Assembly (NCBI GenBank): GCA_910575035.1
Contig: CAJTDL010000024.1
Location: 1,161-65,160, forward strand
DNA: 64,000 nt
DNA from: Lachnospiraceae bacterium
GTDB taxonomy: Bacteria; Bacillota; Clostridia; Lachnospirales; Lachnospiraceae
Reading direction: 5' to 3'
Shown: positions 36,336 through 44,396 of the stretch, one piece after another
Numbering within the stretch: the first letter of the stretch is position 1
Layout: every line of letters begins with the position of its first letter
Notes under the pieces: model-generated
Told to the model about the DNA's origin: nothing
What the model saw: only the letters and a program-made list of their open reading frames with translations
The model's database searches: none
Translations under genes and position numbers: made by a program

Positions 36336-36930
36336 ATGAAAGAATTAAAAAACCTGATGGGCTATGAATACAAAAAATATTAAAACGCCGCTCTGTATGG
36401 ATTGCGCTGGCGTATTTGCTTGCCTGGACGCTGCTCAGCGGATTTCCTATAGGGAATTATTATAGAGAAGGGGAAGCGGTGGCCAGCATGCTTGTGAACT
36501 ACATGCCAGCTTGTGCGATGTATCCCAGAGGGATTACAGATTCCTGGCTTTTCTGCAGGCAGCCATTATTTTTATTTTTTCCAGATTATCCCGGCGGTAT
36601 ATCTGGTTTGTATGGTTTGTTTGGGCGCATGGGCTTATTACTGCTTCCGAAGGCATTCCGCGTGAAGGGCAAATATCTTCCGTCTGTACGCCTGCCATTG
36701 TTTGTGAAACAGTATTCTCAGAAAAATATTCTGTGCCAAACATTAAGGTATTTAGCACGGGTTATACTAGAAATACAAATAGTTACTCCTGGCTGCCGAT
36801 ATCGGCTGCCCAGGGGATGGGATTTATCCCTGCGGACAGTTTGGGGGCAGTTTTAGCGGATGGGATTCCCTTCCCTGAGCAGCGTCCGGGTTACCCAACC
36901 GCAAAATTAGCCGCCCACCCTAGATATGTA
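36336..36930 (+). pseudogene. Frameshifted ABC permease remnant
   Basis: The ATG at 36336 has GGAGGAGATT upstream and encodes MKELKNLMGYEYKK. One A appears to be missing from the run at 36371. After correction the frame continues ILKRRSVWIALAYLLAWTLL, the first membrane helix of an ABC-2 type permease. Later fragments in other frames include hydrophobic segments, but no complete product can be read. It forms one decayed exporter unit with the ATPase remnant before it. Confidence 0.55.
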
Positions 36931-36935
36931 CCTGG

Positions 36936-37277
36936 TCAGGAAAAATATTCCTGCAGCACAGAGTTAAACAATCTCTCATCCTCTATGCGCTTCTGTTCTT
37001 CTGAAAACTGCGTATAGGGCTCTGGCTCACGCCGATGGGGTGTTTCTGGCCTTGCCATTGCCATATCATTTTGTTCTTCCGTTTCTTCTTCTTCGCTTAG
37101 CACCACGTCCACATAAGCCTGTATATTCTCCGAAATATTCCGAAGGCTCTTATTCAGCCTTTTTATCTGCCTTAAAATCCTTATCAGGTAGGTAAACAGG
37201 AGCAGTACCAAAAAAGCCGCTCCTGCCACTGCCAGGATTTCTTTGTAAGTTTGTGCGAATTGTAAAAGCTCTTCCAT
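36936..37277 (-). CDS. Small single-pass membrane protein of unknown function
   Basis: The 113-residue product has one membrane helix near the N-terminus (ILAVAGAAFLVLLLFTYLI), then a basic amphipathic helix (RILRQIKRLNKSLRNISENI). The tail is acidic and polar (LSEEEETEEQND), ending with a charged helix (EEQKRIEDERLFNSVLQEYF). The tail is probably cytoplasmic. Similar short proteins occur in Lachnospiraceae, with no known role. The RBS is AAGGAGGACAAGCCA. It is divergent from murG and shares the upstream region with it. Confidence 0.7.
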   Translation of the reverse strand: MEELLQFAQTYKEILAVAGAAFLVLLLFTYLIRILRQIKRLNKSLRNISENIQAYVDVVLSEEEETEEQNDMAMARPETPHRREPEPYTQFSEEQKRIEDERLFNSVLQEYFS

Positions 37278-37386
37278 TGGCTTGTCCTCCTTCCATTTCC
37301 ATTATAAAGTTTTCTTTCCATTCTGTGAAGCCTCCAGCCCCCTTTTTTCATCGCATGTTTCGCCTATTTTCGCCCTTTTGTTGCTC

Positions 37387-37414
37387 TTGACTTTTTTCCA
37401 TAAGAGTATAAGAT
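37387..37414 (+). promoter_or_regulatory. Probable sigma-A promoter of murG
   Basis: TTGACT and TAAGAT are separated by 16 bp, 39 bp before the murG start codon. Confidence 0.6.
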
Positions 37415-37453
37415 AAAAGTAGTTGATTATAAATTTGACAGCAGGAGGGTTTT

Positions 37454-38527
37454 ATGAAGAAAATCGTTTTAACAGGCGGAGGAACCGCCGGCCATGTTAC
37501 CCCTAATATTGCCTTGCTTCCCCGTTTGAAGGAGTTAGGCTATGAAATACACTATATTGGCTCCTATGATGGAATGGAGCGGAAGCTGATAGAGCAGTGC
37601 AGGATTCCCTATTACGGGATTGCTTCCGGCAAGCTGCGCCGTTATTTTGACTGGAAAAATTTCTCTGATCCCTTTAAGGTTTTGAAGGGTTATGGACAGG
37701 CACGCCGGCTGCTGAAAAAACTAAAGCCTGATGTGGTTTTTTCCAAAGGCGGTTTTGTATCTGTTCCAGTAGTCTTGGCAGCCAAGCACCGCAAAATCCC
37801 GGCCATTATCCATGAGTCCGACATTACCCCGGGCCTGGCCAATAAGCTTGCTATCCCCAATGCCTGCAAGGTCTGCTGTAATTTCCCAGAGACGTTGAAA
37901 TACCTTCCCAAGGAAAAGGCCGTCCTGACCGGTTCTCCCATCCGCCGGGAGCTTTTATCTGGCGATAAGTCTAGAGGCCGTACATACTGCGGCTTTGAAG
38001 CGGAAAAGCCTGTGATACTGGTTATTGGCGGCAGCACGGGTTCCCAGTTTATCAATGAGCTGGTGCGCAGTATCCTTCCAGATTTGCTGAAAACCTATCA
38101 GCTGATCCATATCTGCGGAAAAGGCAACTTGGATGATTCCTTAAAAAATACCAAGGATTATGCACAATTTGAATATGTAAACAAGGAACTGCGGGATATC
38201 TTTGCCCTGGCGGATCTTGTGATCTCCAGGGCTGGTGCAAATGCGATCTGTGAGCTGCTGGCATTGCATAAGCCCAATCTTTTAATCCCCCTTTCAGCGG
38301 CAGCCAGCCGCGGGGATCAGATTTTAAATGCCCGTTCCTTTGAACAGCAAGGCTTCAGTATGGTTATTGAGGAGGAAAGCCTGAGCAATGTGGTTTTGCT
38401 CAATGCAATCCAGGAACTGTATCAGAACCGCAGTAAATACATGGATGCCATGTCAAAGAGTAAGCAGATGAATTCGGTGGAAACAGTTGTGCAGCTGATC
38501 GAGGAGGCTGCAAGGCAGAAAAGGTAA
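37454..38527 (+). CDS. murG: UDP-GlcNAc:lipid I N-acetylglucosaminyltransferase MurG
   Basis: The enzyme adds GlcNAc to lipid I to make lipid II at the inner face of the membrane. The family G-loops are [16 protein letters not shown] at the N-terminus and [12 protein letters not shown] in the middle. [16 protein letters not shown] and [11 protein letters not shown] match the lipid-binding half. [13 protein letters not shown] and [13 protein letters not shown] hold the UDP-GlcNAc site. Length 357 is normal. The last motif has SAAASRGDQ where many MurG proteins show a longer form with extra Asn residues. It stands outside the usual mur/fts cluster. The RBS is CAGGAGGGTTTT. Confidence 0.93.
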   Translation: MKKIVLTGGGTAGHVTPNIALLPRLKELGYEIHYIGSYDGMERKLIEQCRIPYYGIASGKLRRYFDWKNFSDPFKVLKGYGQARRLLKKLKPDVVFSKGGFVSVPVVLAAKHRKIPAIIHESDITPGLANKLAIPNACKVCCNFPETLKYLPKEKAVLTGSPIRRELLSGDKSRGRTYCGFEAEKPVILVIGGSTGSQFINELVRSILPDLLKTYQLIHICGKGNLDDSLKNTKDYAQFEYVNKELRDIFALADLVISRAGANAICELLALHKPNLLIPLSAAASRGDQILNARSFEQQGFSMVIEEESLSNVVLLNAIQELYQNRSKYMDAMSKSKQMNSVETVVQLIEEAARQKR

Positions 38528-38597
38528 CAGATAAGCGGGCTTTTTGGTGCATCGTTGTTTCCTCGTCCAGAGTTTATGTTACGATTCAATGCCTGAA

Positions 38598-38650
38598 GGC
38601 CGCTTATAGTAACAATTCGGGGCGATATATAAAGTTTTTCTGCGCAAAAA
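38598..38650 (+). repeat. Dispersed repeat, family C copy 1
   Basis: GCTTATAGTAACAATTCGGGG and the following CGATATATAAAGTTTTTCTGCGCAAAAA match, on the reverse strand, the sequence at 55802-55863 with few changes. It lies 70 bp after murG in the same sense. The complementary right arm present in copy 2 is missing here. A short partial echo (GTGAATAGTAACGAATTTTT) lies near 38710. The 287-bp gap before yaaR holds no gene. Confidence 0.65.
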
Positions 38651-38814
38651 CCATCCTTCGCTCTTGAATCATGTTCTTGCGGAATGCGCAGTTTAGCGCA
38701 TTCTTGCCGTGAATAGTAACGAATTTTTCTCTTTACAATTAAGTGAAAAAGGCCGATAATAATATTAAGGCAATTACGCCATTTAAACTATTGAAATGAA
38801 AGGCAGGTGATTCC

Positions 38815-39255
38815 ATGGCACTGAAAGTAGACCCGATTACCGCCGTCCAGCCCGTTGAAGCCACGCAGCCTGCAGAAAAGGGCGACGGCAGCTTCAAATT
38901 TACCCTGTCCAGCCACATAGAGGAGACCGAGCTGCAGGAAAAGCTGAACGGCCTTATGACAGACATTACTGCCCAAGGCGAAAAGCTCGCGGAGCATATG
39001 GATATCCGTGACATGAAAAAATACAGGGAATTGGTCAAGGATTTTATGAATGAGGTTATCAACCGTTCCCACAAATTTTCCAGGGAGAATTTTCTGGACC
39101 GTCGGGGGCGCCACAGGGTATATGGCATTGTAAAGCTGGTGGATAAAAATCTGGATGATCTTGCCAGCGAACTGGTAAAGGACGAAAAAGACCATCTTGC
39201 GATTTTAGGTAAAATAGGGGAAATCCGAGGGCTGCTTCTGGATATTTCTACCTGA
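38815..39255 (+). CDS. yaaR: YaaR-family protein
   Basis: A 146-residue soluble protein of the YaaR (DUF327) family, which has no established function. The typical opening (ALKVDPIT...) and the core [20 protein letters not shown] followed by [19 protein letters not shown] are present. As in Bacillus it lies directly before holB (14 bp). It starts an operon that continues with ricT, trmN6 and rsmI. The Bacillus neighbours tmk and yaaQ are not present upstream. The RBS is AGGCAGGTGATTCC. Confidence 0.9.
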   Translation: MALKVDPITAVQPVEATQPAEKGDGSFKFTLSSHIEETELQEKLNGLMTDITAQGEKLAEHMDIRDMKKYRELVKDFMNEVINRSHKFSRENFLDRRGRHRVYGIVKLVDKNLDDLASELVKDEKDHLAILGKIGEIRGLLLDIST

Positions 39256-39269
39256 GAGGGGGGACATTT

Positions 39270-40262
39270 ATGGCAGGTTTTTCAAGTATTATAGGCCATG
39301 AACAGATTATTGAGCATTTGCAGAATGCCATTTCCATGCATAAGGTTTCCCACGCCTATATTTTCAACGGGCCGGACAAATCCGGGAAAATGGCGTTGGC
39401 GAAAAGTTTTGCCATGGCGCTGCAGTGTGAGCGGAATGAGACAGAAGGATGCATGGAATGCCATTCCTGCAGGCAGGCGCTTTCCGGGAATCAGCCAGAT
39501 ATTATCTATTTGCAGCATGAGAAGCCCAATACCATTTCTGTAGACGATATACGGCGCCAGGTCAATCAGGATATTATCCTGAAGCCCTATGCATCCCCTT
39601 ATAAAATATATATTATTGACGAGGCGGAGAAGATGAACCAGCAGGCGCAGAATGCTCTTTTAAAGACGATAGAGGAGCCGCCTGCCTATGCGGTGATTTT
39701 ACTTTTGACTACCAATGCGGATGCATTTTTGCCTACCATCCTGTCCCGTTGCGTGGCGCTGAACTTGAAGGCTGTTCCCAATAGCCAGATCCGGGCATTT
39801 TTGATGCGGGAATACCAGGTGCCGGATTATAAGGCGGACGTATGCACTGCCTTTGCCCAGGGAAATGTGGGAAAGGCCATCCAATTGGCAGAATCTGAGG
39901 ATTTTAATGAGATAAAAAAAGATGTCCTTCAGCTGCTGAGACAGGTGAGGCATATGGAGCTTAATGAAATGATAGATGCTATCAAGGAAATGAGCGGGTA
40001 TAAGCTGGTAATTAATGACTGTTTTGACCTGATGATGGTATGGTATCGGGATGTCCTGCTTTACAAAGCCACATCAGACGCCAACCTTTTGATTTTCCGG
40101 GAGGAAATCCATGATATTAAGTGGCAGGCAAGCCAAAGCTCCTATGAGGGCATTGGGATTATTATCCAGGCTCTGGAAAAGGCAAAGCGGCGTTTGGACG
40201 CCAATGTGAATTTTGATTTGACAATGGAATTACTGTTAGATAAAATAAAAGAGAATTCGTAG
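39270..40262 (+). CDS. holB: DNA polymerase III delta-prime subunit
   Basis: A clamp-loader subunit. The 330-residue protein has an AAA+ fold with GPDKSGKMALAKSFAMAL as a P-loop variant, four zinc-type cysteines (CERNETEGCMECHSC), and IYIIDEAEKMNQQAQNALLK with Walker B. The sensor 1/SRC-like segment is LLLTTNADAFLPTILSRC. The helical collar is in the C-terminal part. The altered P-loop fits the known inability of delta-prime to bind ATP. It lies between yaaR and ricT. The RBS is GAGAGGGGGGACATTT. Confidence 0.92.
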   Translation: MAGFSSIIGHEQIIEHLQNAISMHKVSHAYIFNGPDKSGKMALAKSFAMALQCERNETEGCMECHSCRQALSGNQPDIIYLQHEKPNTISVDDIRRQVNQDIILKPYASPYKIYIIDEAEKMNQQAQNALLKTIEEPPAYAVILLLTTNADAFLPTILSRCVALNLKAVPNSQIRAFLMREYQVPDYKADVCTAFAQGNVGKAIQLAESEDFNEIKKDVLQLLRQVRHMELNEMIDAIKEMSGYKLVINDCFDLMMVWYRDVLLYKATSDANLLIFREEIHDIKWQASQSSYEGIGIIIQALEKAKRRLDANVNFDLTMELLLDKIKENS

Positions 40263-40265
40263 CGC

Positions 40266-40313
40266 ACTGTCCCGTTTATATCTGTAAAACCTGCAGCATA
40301 TGGACGGGACAGT
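40266..40313 (+). promoter_or_regulatory. 10-bp perfect hairpin between holB and ricT
   Basis: ACTGTCCCGT pairs perfectly with ACGGGACAGT across a 28-base loop that itself contains CTGCAG. It starts three bases after the holB stop. No T-run follows. A processing or attenuation role inside the operon is inferred. Confidence 0.5.
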
Positions 40314-40356
40314 ATATTAGGGGCAGGATGCCCAAAACTGCAGATTGGAGAGAATT

Positions 40357-41256
40357 ATGGTAAAAGTGATAGGGGTCAGGTTCCGCACGGCTGGTAAAAT
40401 TTATTATTTTGACCCGAAGGATTTCCAGGTTTCGGCAGGGGATCATGTAATTGTGGAAACTGCCCGGGGAGTGGAATTTGGCACAGTTATGATAGAATGC
40501 AAAGAGTTGGAGCCCGATAAGGTGGTACAGCCTCTAAAGCCCGTGCTCCGCATTGCGACCCAGGAGGATGAGAAGACAGAAGCGCTGAACCGCATAAGGG
40601 AAAAAGAGGCGTTTAAAATCTGCCAGGAGAAGATCAAAAAGCATAAAATGGAAATGAAGCTGGTGGATGCGGAATATACTTTTGACAACAATAAATTGCT
40701 GTTTTATTTTACCGCAGATGGACGGATTGATTTTCGGGAACTGGTGAAGGATCTGGCTTCGGTATTCCGCACCAGGATTGAGCTGCGGCAGATTGGGGTG
40801 CGGGATGAAACGAAAATTTTGGGTGGGATCGGGATCTGTGGGAGAGCCCTTTGCTGCCATACTTTTTTGTCGGAGTTTGCGCCAGTATCCATTAAAATGG
40901 CGAAGGAGCAGAACCTGTCTTTGAACCCTGCGAAAATTTCTGGGGTTTGCGGTAGGCTGATGTGCTGTCTGAAAAATGAAGAGGAGACCTATGAGTATCT
41001 GAACAGCAGGCTGCCGAATGTGGGGGATTATGTGACGACGGCTGATAAGCTGAAAGGGGAAGTGCATAGTGTGAGTGTGCTACGGCAGACAGTGAAGGTT
41101 GTAGTGGAGGTGGATGATGAGAAGGAGATTCGGGAGTATAAGGTGGATGAAGTGCGGTTCCGGCCGAAGCGAAGGAAAGACCAGATGAAGCTGTCGGCAG
41201 AGGAGATGAAGGAATTGTCAGTATTGGAGGATAAGGGGAAGTCTAAGATTGACTAA
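40357..41256 (+). CDS. ricT: PSP1-domain protein RicT (YaaT)
   Basis: A 299-residue member of the PSP1/YaaT family. In Bacillus, RicT with RicA and RicF binds Fe-S clusters, acts with RNase Y on mRNA maturation and affects sporulation and biofilms. The PSP1 opening VKVIGVRFRTAGKIYYFDP and the cysteine-rich core GICGRALCCHTFLSEF and GVCGRLMCCLKNEEETY are seen, supplying cluster ligands. The ATG at 40357 follows TTGGAGAGAATT. An in-frame TTG 12 bp earlier is less likely. RicA and RicF genes are not in the window. Confidence 0.92.
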   Translation: MVKVIGVRFRTAGKIYYFDPKDFQVSAGDHVIVETARGVEFGTVMIECKELEPDKVVQPLKPVLRIATQEDEKTEALNRIREKEAFKICQEKIKKHKMEMKLVDAEYTFDNNKLLFYFTADGRIDFRELVKDLASVFRTRIELRQIGVRDETKILGGIGICGRALCCHTFLSEFAPVSIKMAKEQNLSLNPAKISGVCGRLMCCLKNEEETYEYLNSRLPNVGDYVTTADKLKGEVHSVSVLRQTVKVVVEVDDEKEIREYKVDEVRFRPKRRKDQMKLSAEEMKELSVLEDKGKSKID

Positions 41257-41267
41257 GGGTGAATGTT

Positions 41268-42005
41268 ATGGGAATCACTTTATTGGAGAATGAGCGTTTG
41301 GACGAGCTGCATCGGAATGGGTATTTTATTATTCAGAATAAGGAAAAATTTTGCTTTGGCATGGATGCGGTGCTGCTTTCTGGGTTTGCAAACGTAAGGC
41401 GGGGGGAGCGGGCCATAGATTTGGGAACAGGGACGGGAATTATTCCGATATTGTTAGAGGCTAAGACGGAGGGGGAGCATTTTACAGGAGTGGAGATTCA
41501 GGCAGAGAGTGTGGATATGGCCAGGCGCAGTGTGCAGTATAACCATTTGGAGAATAAAATTAACATTGAGGTTGGTGATATTAAAGATGCTTCCGGGCAG
41601 TTTGGAGCATCTTCTTTTCATGTGGTGACGACGAATCCGCCTTATATGACCGGACAGCATGGGCTGACGAACCCAAATGAGGCCAAGGCGATTGCACGGC
41701 ATGAGGTTCTTTGCTGTTTGGAGGATGTGATTCGGGAAAGCGCAAGGCTTTTGAAGCCGCAGGGAAGATTTTATATGGTGCATCGGCCCTTCCGGCTGGT
41801 GGAGATCATGGTTTTGATGCATCAGTATGGGATTGAGCCGAAACGGATGAAAATGGTGCACCCATTTGTGGATAAGGAACCGAATATGGTGCTGTTGGAA
41901 GGGCTGCGGGGCGGCAGGCCAAGGATTACGGTGGAGAAGCCTTTGATCGTTTATAAGGAGGCAGGGGTTTATACGGATGAACTTTATGATATTTATGGCT
42001 ATTGA
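41268..42005 (+). CDS. trmN6: tRNA1(Val) A37 N6-methyltransferase (YabB/TrmN6)
   Basis: A SAM-dependent N6-adenine methyltransferase of 245 residues. SAM motif I is AIDLGTGTGIIPILL. The catalytic NPPY is in VVTTNPPYMTGQHG. The family opening LLENERLDELHRNGYFIIQN and the KFCFGMDAVLLS segment are also typical. In Bacillus the homologue yabB lies in the same cluster after yaaT. A GTG at 41259 is in frame, but AAGGGTGAATGTT favours the ATG at 41268. The 136-bp gap before rsmI contains no sign of yazA. Confidence 0.9.
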   Translation: MGITLLENERLDELHRNGYFIIQNKEKFCFGMDAVLLSGFANVRRGERAIDLGTGTGIIPILLEAKTEGEHFTGVEIQAESVDMARRSVQYNHLENKINIEVGDIKDASGQFGASSFHVVTTNPPYMTGQHGLTNPNEAKAIARHEVLCCLEDVIRESARLLKPQGRFYMVHRPFRLVEIMVLMHQYGIEPKRMKMVHPFVDKEPNMVLLEGLRGGRPRITVEKPLIVYKEAGVYTDELYDIYGY

Positions 42006-42141
42006 AAGGAAGTGGCACTGTGGTCCGAAGGGAGGTATATGGGGAGAGGTTATTTCATAGTGATTTGAAAGGGTTCGAAAAATCAGGTATCAAGGAGGGC
42101 TGTGGCTTTTGCCATGGGAGGCTGAAAGAAAGGGATGGAAA

Positions 42142-42978
42142 ATGGAAGGGAAACTTTATTTATGTGCTACGCCGATTGGGAATCTGGAAGACATTACGCT
42201 GCGGGTTTTGCGTACGCTGAAGGAAGCTGACCTGATTGCAGCAGAGGATACGCGTAATTCTATCAAGCTTCTCAATCATTTTCAGATCAAGACTCCTATG
42301 ACCAGTTACCATGAATACAATAAAATAGAAAAGGCTTACCAGCTTGTGGAAAAAATCAAGGCAGGGCAGAACGTTGCACTAATTACGGATGCTGGGACGC
42401 CAGGCATTTCTGACCCAGGGGAGGAGCTGGTGCGCATTTGCCAAGAAGCAGGGGTGGAGGTTACTTCCTTGCCGGGGGCAGCCGCCTGTATTACGGCCTT
42501 GTCTATGTCGGGGCTTTCCAGCAGGCGTTTTGCCTTTGAGGCATTTTTGCCTAAGGATAAAAAGGAGAGGGCTTTTGTCCTCTCTGCCTTGGGGCAGGAA
42601 ACACGCACAATTATCCTATATGAGGCTCCCCATCATTTGAGGAAGACGTTGGAGGAGCTGCAGGAAGCCTTAGGGGATCGGAGGCTTTCTATTTGCAGAG
42701 AGCTTACAAAAAAATATGAGACAGTATTCTCCACTACCATTTCTGGGGCATGTTCTTATTATCAGGAGCATGAGCCGCGGGGGGAATTTGTCCTGGTAAT
42801 AGAGGGGAAAAGCCAAAAGGAAATAATAGAGGAGCAGCAGAGAGGCTGGCAGGAGGTTCCCATAGAGGAGCATATGCAGCATTACGAAAGCCAGGGGATT
42901 TCCAGAAAGGAAGCTATGAAACTGGTGGCCAAGGACCGGGGATTATCGAAGCGGGACGTGTATGGGATGCTGCTGTAG
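42142..42978 (+). CDS. rsmI: 16S rRNA C1402 ribose 2'-O-methyltransferase
   Basis: RsmI methylates C1402 in the decoding centre using SAM. The 278-residue protein has YLCATPIGNLEDITLR, AEDTRNSIKLLNHF, LITDAGTPGISDPGEELV and SLPGAAACITALSMSG, the hallmarks of the tetrapyrrole-methylase fold subgroup. FLPKDKKERAF and ILYEAPHHLRKTL follow. The C-terminal small domain is present (ISRKEAMKLVAKDRGLSKRD). The ATG at 42142 is chosen because the protein begins MEGKLYLCATP, as in relatives, and AAAGGGATGG precedes it. It is the last gene of the yaaR operon. Confidence 0.94.
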   Translation: MEGKLYLCATPIGNLEDITLRVLRTLKEADLIAAEDTRNSIKLLNHFQIKTPMTSYHEYNKIEKAYQLVEKIKAGQNVALITDAGTPGISDPGEELVRICQEAGVEVTSLPGAAACITALSMSGLSSRRFAFEAFLPKDKKERAFVLSALGQETRTIILYEAPHHLRKTLEELQEALGDRRLSICRELTKKYETVFSTTISGACSYYQEHEPRGEFVLVIEGKSQKEIIEEQQRGWQEVPIEEHMQHYESQGISRKEAMKLVAKDRGLSKRDVYGMLL

Positions 42979-43069
42979 GCTGCTTAATGGCATGATGTTC
43001 TTCTATACATTTTAAGAATGGATTCTATAGAAAATACCATGTATGAAGCAGGAAAAGGAGAACTGTAAA

Positions 43070-43207
43070 ATGAAGAAGGGGTTACGGATTGCCGTGTTGG
43101 TTTGTTTGGCCATGGGGCTGATGAAGGGCGCTGCAGATGTGGAGGAACCTTTTATGTTGGAGGGTTTCACAGAAATGGTTATACCAGATTCCGAATTGTT
43201 GCTATGA
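43070..43207 (+). CDS. Possible 45-residue secreted or membrane peptide
   Basis: A short frame with a good RBS (GGAAAAGGAGAACTGTAAA) starts MKKGLRIAVLVCLAMGLMKG. This looks like a signal peptide or a single membrane helix with a basic start. The acidic tail includes DVEEPFMLEGFTEMVIPDSE. It lies in the 450-bp gap between rsmI and the GNAT gene. No family is recognised. It could be a genuine small protein or the decayed start of a lost gene. Confidence 0.4.
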   Translation: MKKGLRIAVLVCLAMGLMKGAADVEEPFMLEGFTEMVIPDSELLL

Positions 43208-43428
43208 GCGGTCTCCAGGCCGTGAATAATAACACATGCTAAGAGGATGGCTGGACAGCGGTTTTTATACAATCTTGATTTTCCAGCTGAAAACACTTAT
43301 AATAGCGTTGAGAGCGCTTAGAAACAAGAAAATAATAAATCAGCCATTACTTTGAATCAGCCATTGTAATGGCAAATAGCCAGGATACGAGATCCGGCAT
43401 ATAGAATGAAAGGATAACTAACAGACTT

Positions 43429-44208
43429 ATGAGCTATAAAAAATCATATGAAGATGCCGTCAAAGAGCTTTCCCTCATGCTCATGTACCTTACAAGGGTG
43501 CAGGACAACAACGAATTTTGCCCCTATAGGGAGCTGAGTTGGAAAGGATATGATTTCCAGCTTATGGATCAGCTTTCCCAAGAGGATCTGATCTATCAGC
43601 CCAGAAGCCGCAGAGGCTATGACAAATATCTTTATCTGACAGCCTCCGGCCGCCAAAGAGCCCAGGAACTCCTGGAAGAGTATGGCCTTTGTGATAAAGC
43701 CCTTAACGAACGCTATGAATTTCGCAGCATTTTTCCACATGAGGCAGACCAGGCCGCTGACATTGAGAACATATGCTTCCCGCCCCATGAAGCCTGTACC
43801 CCGGCCATGATGAAAGATAGGATTGAAAAAGTCCCCGACCTTTTCCTGGTAGCCGTAGACAGGGCAACCGGGCAGATTGCAGGCTTCTTAAACGGCATTG
43901 CCACCAATGAATATTCCTTCCGGGACGAGTTTTTTTCTGATGCCAGCCTCCATGACCCATCTGGCAAAAACATTATGCTCCTGGGCTTGGATGTCCTTCC
44001 CCAACACCGCGGCCAGGGCTTGGCAAAAGAAATCGTATTCCAATATCTTCGCCGGGAATGGGAAAAGGGCCGCAAGATGCTTCTTTTGACCTGCTTAAAG
44101 CCTAAGGTGAAAATGTATAAACGCATGGGTTTTCGGGACCAAGGGATTGCAAATTCCTCCTGGGGCGGAGAACAATGGCATGAAATGAGTTATGTGTTGA
44201 ATATTTAG
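43429..44208 (+). CDS. DUF6429-like domain fused to GNAT acetyltransferase
   Basis: The first 100 or so residues (SYEDAVKELSLMLMYLTRVQ, SWKGYDFQLMDQLSQEDLI) resemble the DUF6429 winged-helix-like domain. Residues about 105-259 form a GNAT fold with the acetyl-CoA loop LPQHRGQGLAKEIV and the closing segment KMYKRMGFRDQGIANSSWGG, as in the AANAT-like branch. The substrate is unknown. The N-terminal domain could bring the enzyme to DNA or a partner, which is inference. The gene is single, with only a weak RBS. A possible terminator hairpin follows at 44261. Confidence 0.8.
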   Translation: MSYKKSYEDAVKELSLMLMYLTRVQDNNEFCPYRELSWKGYDFQLMDQLSQEDLIYQPRSRRGYDKYLYLTASGRQRAQELLEEYGLCDKALNERYEFRSIFPHEADQAADIENICFPPHEACTPAMMKDRIEKVPDLFLVAVDRATGQIAGFLNGIATNEYSFRDEFFSDASLHDPSGKNIMLLGLDVLPQHRGQGLAKEIVFQYLRREWEKGRKMLLLTCLKPKVKMYKRMGFRDQGIANSSWGGEQWHEMSYVLNI

Positions 44209-44260
44209 TATTTCCAGAAGTGTGAAGATAAGGATAAAACCCTTAATTGTACATCAGGAA

Positions 44261-44299
44261 GAATCCCCCAACTGTACTGGAGCACGGTTCGGGGATTTC
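44261..44299 (+). terminator. Possible terminator after the GNAT gene
   Basis: GAATCCCC pairs with GGGGATTT across a 22-base loop, followed by CATTCTTTGTTT. Confidence 0.35.
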
Positions 44300-44396
44300 A
44301 TTCTTTGTTTATATGGAACTTTTGGGGCTTTTATATCTTTTTTGCGTTTTGCAGGAGGGATAATGGGCGGGAATATTCAGGCCTCTGCCATACAAG

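Noticed and set aside
42002-42220. 72-residue ORF between trmN6 and rsmI
   Set aside because: It overlaps rsmI in another frame and resembles no YazA or other known protein.
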